A stretch of 64,000 bases of DNA, taken from NCBI GenBank assembly GCA_947166905.1, contig CAMVFZ010000004.1:62001-126000 (forward strand), in the 5' to 3' direction. The stretch is from an uncultured Prevotellaceae bacterium. GTDB taxonomy: Bacteria; Bacteroidota; Bacteroidia; Bacteroidales; UBA932. Under the pieces are notes generated by a model. That model had not been told where the DNA came from. It worked only from the letters and a program-made list of their open reading frames with translations, and searched no databases. Below, one piece after another: positions 45,296 through 54,065 of this stretch (position 1 is its first letter; each line of letters starts with the position of its first letter). Position numbers and translations under genes: made by a program.

Positions 45296-47841
45296 TGAAA
45301 CCTGTCAAGAAGAAAATAATTGCTTACGTAGGTATAATTGCCGCCTTTCTTCTACTTTCCTACGGATTCGTTCCGCAGGTACTTGGCGGTAAGATAGTGA
45401 ACCAGAGCGATATAACCGGTTACATCGGAATGGCGCATGAGGCCAACGAGTGGAACAGCCAGCATCCTGAGGACCGTACCGCGTGGACGGGCAGCATGTT
45501 TGGCGGTATGCCTACGACGATGCTCACCGGAAACCCTCAGGGCGATGCTACGCAAAGCATTTTTGACTTGTTCTTGCTTGGTAAACGCCCTGCAAGTTAC
45601 CTGTTTATTTCTTTGCTGGGAGCGTTCCTGCTTATGCTGGCCCTGGGCATTCATCCCTTCCTTGGTGCAGCCGGAGCGGTTGCAGTAACCTTCTGCTCAT
45701 ACAATATGCAGATAATCCAGGTGGGACACAATGCCAAGATGCTGGCTATCGCCTGGGCTCCATGGGTTCTGGCCGCGATAATCTATTCTTATAGGACAGC
45801 GTTTAACGGAACCATCGGCAAAGACATAAATAGCATACTTAAAATGCTGGCTGGTCCGGTATTCGCCGGCCTGGCACTGAGTTTCCAGATCAAGGCCAAC
45901 CACGTTCAGATTTCTTATTACCTGGCACTTATAATACTCTCATTTGTTGGCGTTTACTTTATTTGGATACTGTTTAAGAAGAAGGAATTGCTTAAGCCTT
46001 TCCTTGTTACTTCCGGCTTGTTGCTGGTTTTCTGCAGCATCGGTGTAGCTACAAATGCGAACAGGCTTATCCCTACCTGGGAGTATACAAAAGAGACCAT
46101 GCGCGGCGGCACACAGCTTACGCGTGAGGGCAGCACAAAGGGCCTTAGCTTTGAGTATGCCACCCAGTGGTCTTATGGTACGGAAGAACTACCTAACTTG
46201 CTGATTCCCAATTATAACGGAGGTTCATCGGCTGGTGCGGTAAATCCCAATAGTTCCGCTACAATCAATCTGTTGAAAGGCAGTTATTCCCCGGCCCAGT
46301 TAAAGGAGATTGCAAAGTCTCTTCCTATGTATTGGGGCCCTCAGCCGTTCACGGCCGGTCCTATGTACATCGGCGCCATAACCATATTCCTTTTTGTCCT
46401 TGGTTTGTGTCTGCCAAAGGGCCTGGCCCGCTGGTGGGTACTGATTCCGTCCATCATCGGTATCTTGCTTGCCTTGGGCTATCATTTCCGCGGGTTCAAC
46501 GAGTTCTGGTTCAATAATATGCCGTTCTACAACAAGTTCAGGACGGTGTCGATGGCTCTTGTAATCCTGCAGTTTACTATGCCTATTCTGGGCTTCCTGG
46601 CGCTTGACAGAATACTCAAAATCAATCAGAATAAGACGGTTGTAATGCGCGCAACCACCATCGCTTTCATAGTGACCGGTGGCTTCTGCCTGCTTTGCTG
46701 GCTCTTCCCTGGCGTTGCCGGAAACTTCGTTTCATCCGGCGATTCCGGCTACGACGCCCGTATAGCATCGGCCTTTGCGGCAGACCGCGCATCATTGCTT
46801 CGTTCCGATGCCCTTGTTTCCTTCCTTCTTATCCTTGCGTCCGCAGCGCTTATCTACTGGATGTACAGGGCCAAGGAAGAATCCCGCCGCGACAACCGCA
46901 GCATCCTTGTGGGGGCCGGCATCTGCGTGATGCTTGTTATGAACATGGTTCTGGTTGGCAAGCGCTACCTGAATTCAGATCACTTCGTAACGGAGAGCAA
47001 GTTTAATTCCCACTTCACAGAGAGGCCTGTGGACAAGTATATCCTTGCCGATGATGATTTGTCTTACCGCGTGGTTGACCTTACGGCCAACGTTTTCAAC
47101 GACGCTACGCCAAGCTATTGGCACAAGAATATCGGCGGCTATTCGCCGGTTAAGCTCCAGCGCTATCAGGATCTGATAGACAATTATTTACAGGGTGAGC
47201 TTGCTACTATCGGTCGTGCCATTGGCGGCGCTACAACCGTTCAGGAGGCTCAGGCGCAGCTTGATTCCGCCGCCCGCCTGAATATATTCTCCGCCCTCAA
47301 CGGCCGATACATTATCGTGGATGGTTCCGCTGCCCCGCTGGTTAATAAGAAGGCTCTTGGAAACGCCTGGTTTGCGGATTCTTGCGTAGTGGCCAATAAT
47401 CCGGACGAAGAGATTGCCATTCTTGGCGGCGTAGACCTGGGCCATGTCGCCGTACTGCCCGCAGACCATTCTGTGCGGACGATGGCCTTCAGGGGCCCTT
47501 CCGGCTCCATCGTTCTAACCGCGTACGCGCCAAATCAGCTGCGGTATCACTATACGTGCGAGGCTGAGCGACTTGCTATTTTCAGTGAAATCTGGTGCAA
47601 TTATGGCTGGACAGCCTGGCTGGAGGATACCTCAGGCGCTAAAGTGGCTGATGTGACGCTCCAGCGTGCAGACTGGGCTCTTCGCAGCGCCCTTCTTCCC
47701 GCCGGTGAGTACGACCTTGTGATGCGCTTCGAGCCCCAGTCTTACAAGACCGGCCGCACCATTTCCGCCGTCAGCAGCTGGCTCCTCATCCTCCTCGCCC
47801 TCGCCGCCTTCGCTACCCGTCTGAAAACCAATAAACAATAA
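45295..47841 (+). CDS. YfhO-family polytopic membrane protein
   Basis: An 848-residue protein with about 12 hydrophobic segments (for example AYVGIIAAFLLLSYGFVP at the N-terminus and WLLILLALAAFATRL at the C-terminus) and a large soluble domain between about residues 560 and 820. FGGMPTTMLTGNPQGD and VGHNAKMLAIAWAPWVLAAI are typical of YfhO proteins, which are GT-C-like and proposed to glycosylate lipid-linked polymers such as lipoteichoic acid in Firmicutes. Its direct coupling to a GT4 gene supports a role in surface glycan modification. The specific reaction is unknown. Confidence 0.82.
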   Translation: MKPVKKKIIAYVGIIAAFLLLSYGFVPQVLGGKIVNQSDITGYIGMAHEANEWNSQHPEDRTAWTGSMFGGMPTTMLTGNPQGDATQSIFDLFLLGKRPASYLFISLLGAFLLMLALGIHPFLGAAGAVAVTFCSYNMQIIQVGHNAKMLAIAWAPWVLAAIIYSYRTAFNGTIGKDINSILKMLAGPVFAGLALSFQIKANHVQISYYLALIILSFVGVYFIWILFKKKELLKPFLVTSGLLLVFCSIGVATNANRLIPTWEYTKETMRGGTQLTREGSTKGLSFEYATQWSYGTEELPNLLIPNYNGGSSAGAVNPNSSATINLLKGSYSPAQLKEIAKSLPMYWGPQPFTAGPMYIGAITIFLFVLGLCLPKGLARWWVLIPSIIGILLALGYHFRGFNEFWFNNMPFYNKFRTVSMALVILQFTMPILGFLALDRILKINQNKTVVMRATTIAFIVTGGFCLLCWLFPGVAGNFVSSGDSGYDARIASAFAADRASLLRSDALVSFLLILASAALIYWMYRAKEESRRDNRSILVGAGICVMLVMNMVLVGKRYLNSDHFVTESKFNSHFTERPVDKYILADDDLSYRVVDLTANVFNDATPSYWHKNIGGYSPVKLQRYQDLIDNYLQGELATIGRAIGGATTVQEAQAQLDSAARLNIFSALNGRYIIVDGSAAPLVNKKALGNAWFADSCVVANNPDEEIAILGGVDLGHVAVLPADHSVRTMAFRGPSGSIVLTAYAPNQLRYHYTCEAERLAIFSEIWCNYGWTAWLEDTSGAKVADVTLQRADWALRSALLPAGEYDLVMRFEPQSYKTGRTISAVSSWLLILLALAAFATRLKTNKQ

Positions 47842-47846
47842 CTATA

Positions 47847-48461
47847 ATGAAAACACTGAAACTGTTATTAGCCGTTTTCGCTATTGTCGCCTTTGAATCA
47901 CCTTCATCGGCCCAGTATTGGGGAGAATATAATACTTCCTTCTTTGCTTATGCCGGTTTTTCCAGTTTAAACAGCCAAAAGACAGGAACGCTTCCCGGAG
48001 CTACTGTCGGCATTGGCCATATCCGCCAGGTCGGTTTCGGCCATGTATATTGGGACGTAGATTTAAGGGGTACGTTTAACTCTGCCACAGTAAATAAACT
48101 GGAATCCAGGACCAGCAACATCAGGATATCACTTGACTTGCTTCGTCAATTTGAACTTGCAGATAAAACATATTTGTTCCCTTATGTAGGTCTTGGATGC
48201 AAGGCAATTTTATCAGGAAAGTCAACGTGGAACAACAAACTTATTTCCAGATGGGTTGGAGATCACAGTATGGGAGGCTCACGTTTTAATACCGGTATCC
48301 AGTTCGGAATGCGCTTCTTCATGAAAAAGCTATACGTCGGAGCGGAATATCACATCGCTTTTTTGAAGACTTTCGGTGACTATTCCTTTAGGCCCTCCGA
48401 CAAAACGACTCTGAGTTCCCGCTTCCGCGAGTTCTCTGCCACCGTCGGCTTCCGATTCTAA
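47847..48461 (+). CDS. Small outer-membrane beta-barrel protein
   Basis: A 204-residue exported protein with a signal peptide (residues 1-23, ending SSAQ) and alternating strands rich in aromatic residues. It ends FSATVGFRF, with the C-terminal phenylalanine used for insertion by the BAM complex. It resembles eight-stranded OmpA/OmpW-type barrels in size, but I recognise no subfamily. It starts six bases after the YfhO gene, so it is likely the third gene of that transcript. No OmpA peptidoglycan-binding domain is present. Confidence 0.7.
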   Translation: MKTLKLLLAVFAIVAFESPSSAQYWGEYNTSFFAYAGFSSLNSQKTGTLPGATVGIGHIRQVGFGHVYWDVDLRGTFNSATVNKLESRTSNIRISLDLLRQFELADKTYLFPYVGLGCKAILSGKSTWNNKLISRWVGDHSMGGSRFNTGIQFGMRFFMKKLYVGAEYHIAFLKTFGDYSFRPSDKTTLSSRFREFSATVGFRF

Positions 48462-48481
48462 AGCTTCCAAAAACCCTATCA

Positions 48482-48822
48482 TTGATTATCAGCGATTTAC
48501 GCATTTTGCTTGTCGCCAAAACGTGACAAGCAAAGTGGCTAACTAATCAAACGAAAACCGGTGTATAGCCCGCAAACCAATTTGACTATACACCGGTCCT
48601 GATTTTCCTGGCAAATCAGACGCCATACAATTATTACTTCACTTGCAAAGGTACGGCGATATTTCCCAGCCACCAACTTTTTAGGCCTTTTTAAACTCTC
48701 TCATACAAAATTGCAACAGCCTGATAATCAGACTGTTGCAATTTCTAAAAACTCTCAAAATCTCTCACGCGGCATAACCGCTTGATAATCAGAGTGTTAC
48801 GTATAACTTATTGATTATCAGT
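48482..48822. repeat. Cluster of palindromic intergenic elements with TTGATAATCAG cores
   Basis: This 346-base gene-free stretch has no credible ORF. It holds (a) GATTTACGCATTTTGCT (48494-48510), a one-base variant of the stem at 5195-5211, pairing with GACAAGCAAAG downstream; (b) an 11-bp perfect stem, CCGGTGTATAG (48558-48568) with CTATACACCGG (48586-48596), 17-base loop; (c) a 12-bp perfect stem, AAATTGCAACAG (48708-48719) with CTGTTGCAATTT (48733-48744), whose 13-base loop contains TGATAATCAG; (d) TTGATAATCAGAGTGTTAC (48782-48800); (e) TTGATTATCAG at 48483-48493 and 48812-48822. The last copy supplies the end of the flotillin gene. Some hairpins may also terminate transcription from both sides. 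Confidence 0.65.
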
Positions 48823-50244
48823 AGATTCCTCTTTCTTTTCGCCTTTCAAGTATGAAGGGAGCTCAAGTCCAGCCATCTTGAACAGCTCGTCAAGCGGAGG
48901 TACTGACTTCATCATTCCTGAGATGAAATTAGAGGTTGCAGTCTTGCCGTCGGCGCCGTTTCCGGTATCCCAAACGGTAACCTTGTCGATGTTGATACCC
49001 TTCACCGCCTCTACCTGGGTCTTAACAAGTTCAGGCAGCTTGTCTGCGATAAGCATGAGCACTGCCTTCTGAGGATCGCCGGCTGCGGCGGAAACCATCT
49101 TGTTGAAACCCTCGGCCTGCTTGGACAGAATCTCGAAGGCACCGCGGGCCTGGGCGTCCATCTTGGCGTAGATAGCATCGGCCTCACCTTTTGCCTTGCG
49201 GCGGATCTTTTCAGCTTCTGCCTCGGCATCGATGATAGCCTTCTCTTTTTCTATCTGGGCAGGAACCACAACGTTGGCCTGCTGGGTTGCTTTCTCGCGT
49301 TCTGCACGGGCGATTTCGGCGTCGCGCTCACTCTTGTAAGCCTCTTCCAAAGCCTTTGCAGCCTGAACCTTCTCTGCTGCTACTGCAACACGGGCAGCCT
49401 CTGCCTCTTTCTCACGACGGAGAGCGTCGGAATTAGCAATTGCAATCTTGGAGCTGTTCTCACCCTCAACAGCCAGGGCATTGGCCTCTGCGGTCTTGAT
49501 ACGGGTATCACGAGTGGTCTCGGCAATACGGATATCCTTGTCCCTATCGGCCTCTGCCTTACCAATCTCACCAAAACGGTTCTGCTCTGCAACGCTCTTC
49601 TTGGCATCGTTGATAGCCTTTGCAGCAGCCTCCTTACCAAGGGCCTCGATATATCCGGACTCGTCGCGGATATCGGTTACGTTCACGTTGATAAGCTTAA
49701 GACCAATCTTGCGGAGCTCTGCCTCTACGTTGGCGGAAACGCTTGCAAGGAACTTGTCACGGTCGGCATTGATCTCCTCGATATCCATGGTTGCAATCAC
49801 AAGACGAAGCTGACCAAAGAGGATATCGGTGGCCACGTTCTGGATGCTGTCGGAGGACAGGCCAAGCAGACGCTCAGCAGCGTTAGTCATAACCTCAGGC
49901 TCTGTAGAAATACCTACTGTAAAGCGGCAGGGAACGTCTACACGGATATTCTGCTTAGACAGGGCATTGGTCAGGTTGCACTCTATGCTGATAGGCTTGA
50001 GGTCTAGCAGCGCATAATCCTGGAAGACCGGCCAGATAAAGGCGGCGCCACCGTGGATACATTTTGCAGAAGAGATTGAGCCTGTGCGGTTCTTTCCTGT
50101 TTTACCATAAATAACCAGGATTTTGTCCGACGGGCAGCGTCTGTAGCGTTTAAGAATTGCCGCAAAAGTCACAAAAAGAACAGCGACAACAATAAGAATC
50201 AGAATAATAGGGTTTGACTGAATAGTACCCAATGCTTCTTCCAT
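48808..50244 (-). CDS. Flotillin-like SPFH-domain membrane protein
   Basis: A 478-residue flotillin: an N-terminal membrane span (about residues 12-31), an SPFH/PHB domain (about 35-230), a long alanine-glutamate-rich coiled coil (about 230-390, with repeats such as EAEAARVAVAAEKVQAAKAL) and a C-terminal tail of about 90 residues including KAVLMLIADKLPELV. Flotillins organise membrane microdomains and influence fluidity and protein complexes. It lies 23 bases after the NfeD-like gene, its usual partner. The last codons (TDNQ) coincide with a TTGATTATCAG repeat, so the tail may have been changed by that element. Confidence 0.88.
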   Translation of the reverse strand: MEEALGTIQSNPIILILIVVAVLFVTFAAILKRYRRCPSDKILVIYGKTGKNRTGSISSAKCIHGGAAFIWPVFQDYALLDLKPISIECNLTNALSKQNIRVDVPCRFTVGISTEPEVMTNAAERLLGLSSDSIQNVATDILFGQLRLVIATMDIEEINADRDKFLASVSANVEAELRKIGLKLINVNVTDIRDESGYIEALGKEAAAKAINDAKKSVAEQNRFGEIGKAEADRDKDIRIAETTRDTRIKTAEANALAVEGENSSKIAIANSDALRREKEAEAARVAVAAEKVQAAKALEEAYKSERDAEIARAEREKATQQANVVVPAQIEKEKAIIDAEAEAEKIRRKAKGEADAIYAKMDAQARGAFEILSKQAEGFNKMVSAAAGDPQKAVLMLIADKLPELVKTQVEAVKGINIDKVTVWDTGNGADGKTATSNFISGMMKSVPPLDELFKMAGLELPSYLKGEKKEESTDNQ

Positions 50245-50267
50245 ATCAAATTTAGTTTAAGTTAAAA

Positions 50268-50864
50268 TTACTTTACCAATAACAGTGCAGGGCCGATGGC
50301 TTCTACAACCGTAATCGCCGCTCCAGTGGGAATAGCCTCCCCGTCCGTTACGGCCTGATACTCACGTACGGAATTGTTGATGGTTATCTGAACCTTGCCC
50401 TCTCCGCTACGCTTTGCCGGGATTGCCAGATACACTGTTCCAGTGCACCCCGGGGCCGATTGTGCCAGGTTGATGTTACCGCTCTGCTGCATTCCCCACA
50501 GCCATTTGAACATGTACATCACGGCTGCCACAAGGGCCAGGCCAACAAGGACAGAAACAATCACCAGCACCGTTGTAGAGGCGATTTTATTCTGCAGGAT
50601 AATAAATGTCCAACCGAAGCCAAGGCAGAAGTTCACCAGGTTGCGGAAGGTATAAAGGTTCATACCGGTGCCACCGGAGATGGCATCGGGGACATCGGCG
50701 TCAGTGCCGTCAAAATTGATGTCCATATCAGAGTCCAAATCGCTGCTGCCGCCTCCGACAAAGGTCATGATGCTTTGGATAAGGAAAACGACCGTAGCTG
50801 CGATGGTTACAATCCAAATAACTTTCATTCCGGCGCCAAGTGCCGTCCACCATACTGCTAACAT
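50268..50864 (-). CDS. NfeD-like membrane protein, flotillin partner
   Basis: A 198-residue protein with membrane segments at about 10-35, 70-90 and 96-118 and a C-terminal OB-fold-like domain (about 135-198) with GCTGTVYLAIPAKRSGEGKV, as in short NfeD proteins. An acidic serine/aspartate-rich loop (SSDLDSDMDINFDGTDADV) lies between the first two spans; such loops are typical of Bacteroidota versions. NfeD proteins are encoded with flotillins across bacteria, and this one directly precedes the flotillin gene. It follows the 176-residue secreted protein gene by 16 bases. Confidence 0.8.
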   Translation of the reverse strand: MLAVWWTALGAGMKVIWIVTIAATVVFLIQSIMTFVGGGSSDLDSDMDINFDGTDADVPDAISGGTGMNLYTFRNLVNFCLGFGWTFIILQNKIASTTVLVIVSVLVGLALVAAVMYMFKWLWGMQQSGNINLAQSAPGCTGTVYLAIPAKRSGEGKVQITINNSVREYQAVTDGEAIPTGAAITVVEAIGPALLLVK

Positions 50865-50880
50865 GTTAATTTTCTTTTAT

Positions 50881-51411
50881 TTAGTACAATGATACCGAAT
50901 TGGATGTGTCTACAAAATAGCTCTGTACTCCGGCCTCCTTGGTCATCGTCAGGATAATCTCTCCTCCGGGGGCCTGATAGTGGCAGATAAATGTGCAGTT
51001 GCCGTATTGCAGGGCCTTGATGGGGTCTGCCTCTGCCAGCGGCGAATCAAACTCTTCCTTATAAAGTACCGGGTCTCCGTAACGGGCGCGAAGCTGCATC
51101 TTCATTGATTCGTAGCAGGTACGCACGTTTTCCCAGGACTTCTTGACGTCAAAGTCTACCAATACCAGATACACCGTATTGCCGTCCGGAGTGGATGCAA
51201 CCGTCACCTTGGCCTTCTTTCCCATAACCTTGCCGCGCAGTATGGCAGTGCCCTTTTCCGGCTTGAAGCCCTTCTGGCGCAACTTGGCGACCACATCGTT
51301 CACGGTGCCGTCGATTGTAACCCCCTCAAACTCCAGGTGCTGTTTTTCCTGGGCCGATGTTGCCGTCAGCCCCAAAAACATTATTGCCAGTATCAGTAGT
51401 ATCCTTTTCAT
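50881..51411 (-). CDS. Secreted protein of unknown function
   Basis: A 176-residue protein with a signal peptide (residues 1-20, ending TSAQ), followed by a predominantly beta domain. LEFEGVTIDGTVNDVVAKLRQKGF near residue 27 suggests a small domain that may bind a ligand or peptide. A second part contains YGDPVLYKEEFDSP and GEIILTMTKEAGVQSYFVDTS. I recognise no named family. Its start codon shares one base with the transglutaminase stop (TGATG), so translation is coupled, and NfeD and flotillin genes follow. Probably periplasmic. Confidence 0.65.
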   Translation of the reverse strand: MKRILLILAIMFLGLTATSAQEKQHLEFEGVTIDGTVNDVVAKLRQKGFKPEKGTAILRGKVMGKKAKVTVASTPDGNTVYLVLVDFDVKKSWENVRTCYESMKMQLRARYGDPVLYKEEFDSPLAEADPIKALQYGNCTFICHYQAPGGEIILTMTKEAGVQSYFVDTSNSVSLY

Positions 51412-53993
51412 CAGTCAAGTTTCTTGATTACGGTCTGGATTTGCTCTCCAAGGCCTATAGTATAACCTTCCGACAAGAAATATGCCTTATTGAAGGTGTC
51501 AGCGACTATAAATACCGGTTTATTGTTCGTATTTGCCTTAAGTTCTTTTACAAGCTCTTTGGCAACTGCTCCGTCATGATCTACAGCCAGAATGATGTTA
51601 GCCGGGAGCTGACCATAGCGGCCGTCGGCAATCTCTGACTTAAGACGCTCCAACTGGGCCTCGTCGGTGCAGACAAGCACTGTGGGGCGGCCCCACTTTT
51701 CAAAGGCCTCGCGGGCGCGGGCAATGTCTGCAAGTGCATGATTGGTAGGCTCTTTCCCTACCTCCAGAAGGCCAAGGGCATAGAAGCCGCGGCCGGTCTG
51801 GGAGAGTATGGAAACGGTGCTGCCATTCAAAGATATCGGCAATTCTGCATCAAAGCCACCGATAACCGATACTCCGTCTGCGGGCTCGCGGATAATTAGG
51901 TCTACGTTTGTGGTCTGGCCTTCCTTTATAGAGAAGAACTTCATTGTAACGGGGACGGAGCCGTCGGACAGGCGGTTGCCGCTTACCAAAACATAGTTGC
52001 CTTCATCCAGGGCGATGCCGTTTGAGAATACATTCTCCCAGGATGCGCCGCCGCCCATGTCAAGCTGACCCTCGTCAAAGGTCAGAAGCTGGGTACGGCC
52101 GTCATCACCGATGCGGCTTATTGAGAAGTGGCCGTAATATGCGGGGTTCTCTACAAGCTTCGTGGGCTTATGGTTAAGGTGCAGGTTGCCCTGAGGGGCT
52201 GAAGTCTGGACTGCGGCATTGAAGTCTACATCAATCCAGGCCTCGTCTTTCTTATACTGAACCTTATGGGTTACGCTGTCTATGCGGGCCTCGATACCAA
52301 GGGTACGGGCAAGGCTTACAAAGAAGACGGCGCGGGAAGTGGCATCGGCCTGACGGGCCTTGTAAACGCCTGCAGGGGACATAGGAATGCGCCATGCGGT
52401 GGGGTCGTCAAGCAACTTGATGTTGTCTTTTGTCCAGGCTATCAGGGCTTCCGGCTTAGAAAGCTGCACTTTGAGCTCTTCCGGCAGATTGGTAAGGAAC
52501 CAGCCCTTGTAAGGAGTCAGGAACTCGTTGGCTACGCGGGGCTTAAGTACAGACTCTGTTGCATTGTAATGATCTTCAAGTACTTCTGTGGTTACATCGT
52601 GAAGATCTTTCCAGCTCAGTCCCTGGAGGAGTTCTTCTGCGCGGGCGTCCGGGTGGTCCATAAGGAACTTGGTAATAACCCTGTGGTTTCCACGGGACAG
52701 AACAATGAACTTGTTCATGTCCTTGGGCGCAAAGGTGGCCTCGTAGGCATGACGCAGGCTGTCTTCAACAGCGGTGCGGCGGTCATTCTCTGCGCGCTGC
52801 TCCGGGGTAACTTCCGGCACGTTGTCATGGCCTGCCGGAGGCACGATATCAACTTCCAGGGCCTCTGCAGGGGCATCGTGTTTAAGGACGATGGTTACGG
52901 TTTCATCGGCCCCAAAGCGGATGCGGGCACAACCGTATTTGCCGTCTTTGGACGCCCAGGCCAGCATATCGCCAAGCCCGGCGGTAAGGAAGGTGCGTCC
53001 GTCCTCGCCTGTATATTTCTTGACTGCGGGATAGAATTCTGCGTAATTGTAAATGCAGAAGTCTACGCAGGCGCCCTCAACGGGCTTGCCGGCTTCATCG
53101 GTAACCAGAAGGTCTGCCCTACCCGTTTTGGCGTAGTTATCTATCAGATTGATTTCTGTGTAGTTGGGGCCTTCGAGCACCACTTCTTCCGGGCCTTCAT
53201 AGTGGCCGAAGGCCTTGGTGTGCATGAGCATACCGCGGGAGGCCGGCAGGTTGAACCAGCCAAGGTTCAGAACAGGCTCCGGCTCGCAGGCGCCGATAAA
53301 GTACCACTGACCGTCGGCCCAGGCCTCTACCCAGGCGTGATTGTCGTCAGTATGCGCCCAACGGGGAGTGTAGACCTGCCTTGCAGGGATGCCCACACTA
53401 CGCAGGGCGGCTACGGTAAAGGTGGATTCCTCGCCGCATCGGCCCAGGGCGTTCTTAACGGTGTTAAGGGGTGAAGAAGTGCGGGCGTCAGAGGGCTGAT
53501 AGGTCACCTTCTCATGGCACCAATGGTTGACTTCTATAATGGCTTCCTTCATTCCAAGGCCTTCTACGCGGGGTTTCAACTCTTCGTAAAAGACAACCCT
53601 GGCGCTGTCAAGATTCTCGTTGTTAACCCTTATGGGCAGCACGAAGTGACGGTATTCCAATTCCGGCACCTGCTTTCCCCAGGGCATTTCGGCCTTGGTT
53701 TTCTCCGATGCACGGATGTTCATCAAATAGAAGCTTGTGGGGTAGTCGGTGACATCGGCCAGAGGCATGTAGGCATAGAGGAATTCCAGGGTCTCGCGCT
53801 CTTTAGTGGTCAAGTCTTCTCCTTCAATCTGGAAAAACTGTTTCAATATGCCGTCGTTGGCGTCCATGCGCTCCTTGAAGGTCTCGTGAACCTTGGTGCG
53901 CAGGGAGGAGTCGCTTATAAAATGGCTCTTGGCCTTACCTATGAAGAATATGGCAACAGCCAGTGCAATAAAAAACGGTATTACTTTTTTCAT
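51411..53993 (-). CDS. Transglutaminase-like domain protein, exported
   Basis: An 860-residue envelope protein with an N-terminal signal anchor (KKVIPFFIALAVAIFFIG). The transglutaminase-like core spans about 140-260: the cysteine is C186 in LGRCGEESTF and the histidine H219 in DDNHAWVEAW. The usual third residue (aspartate) would fall in FIGACEPEP, where this Bacteroidota family has GACEP. A carboxypeptidase-regulatory-like beta domain (about 285-370, TDEAGKPVEGACVDF) and a second transglutaminase-like or structural half follow, with a C-terminal thioredoxin-like stretch. I use the ATG at 53993; 54017 would add eight residues. It leads an operon with a secreted protein, NfeD and flotillin. 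Confidence 0.82.
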   Translation of the reverse strand: MKKVIPFFIALAVAIFFIGKAKSHFISDSSLRTKVHETFKERMDANDGILKQFFQIEGEDLTTKERETLEFLYAYMPLADVTDYPTSFYLMNIRASEKTKAEMPWGKQVPELEYRHFVLPIRVNNENLDSARVVFYEELKPRVEGLGMKEAIIEVNHWCHEKVTYQPSDARTSSPLNTVKNALGRCGEESTFTVAALRSVGIPARQVYTPRWAHTDDNHAWVEAWADGQWYFIGACEPEPVLNLGWFNLPASRGMLMHTKAFGHYEGPEEVVLEGPNYTEINLIDNYAKTGRADLLVTDEAGKPVEGACVDFCIYNYAEFYPAVKKYTGEDGRTFLTAGLGDMLAWASKDGKYGCARIRFGADETVTIVLKHDAPAEALEVDIVPPAGHDNVPEVTPEQRAENDRRTAVEDSLRHAYEATFAPKDMNKFIVLSRGNHRVITKFLMDHPDARAEELLQGLSWKDLHDVTTEVLEDHYNATESVLKPRVANEFLTPYKGWFLTNLPEELKVQLSKPEALIAWTKDNIKLLDDPTAWRIPMSPAGVYKARQADATSRAVFFVSLARTLGIEARIDSVTHKVQYKKDEAWIDVDFNAAVQTSAPQGNLHLNHKPTKLVENPAYYGHFSISRIGDDGRTQLLTFDEGQLDMGGGASWENVFSNGIALDEGNYVLVSGNRLSDGSVPVTMKFFSIKEGQTTNVDLIIREPADGVSVIGGFDAELPISLNGSTVSILSQTGRGFYALGLLEVGKEPTNHALADIARAREAFEKWGRPTVLVCTDEAQLERLKSEIADGRYGQLPANIILAVDHDGAVAKELVKELKANTNNKPVFIVADTFNKAYFLSEGYTIGLGEQIQTVIKKLD

Positions 53994-54021
53994 AGCGGAT
54001 ATCTGTTTAACCTTCAAATAC

Positions 54022-54058
54022 CAAATATACGAATTTTCTTGAATTTTACTTACCTTTG
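54022..54058. promoter_or_regulatory. Divergent -7 boxes for the transglutaminase operon (-) and the GT2 gene (+)
   Basis: Minus strand: TATATTTG (54022-54029), 29 bases before the ATG at 53993. Plus strand: TACCTTTG (54051-54058), ending seven bases before the ATG at 54066. Neither has a good -33 match at 19-21 bases. Confidence 0.4.
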
Positions 54059-54065
54059 TTCTGAT

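Noticed and set aside
52266..53474. 402-codon plus-strand ORF opposite the transglutaminase gene
   Set aside because: It is antisense to a protein with clear catalytic motifs and has none of its own; such open antisense frames are common where third positions are G or C.
53514..54065. N-terminal extension of the GT2 gene
   Set aside because: The frame is open upstream, but it overlaps the divergent transglutaminase gene and its promoter; the conserved GT2 start and the -7 box both point to the ATG at 54066.
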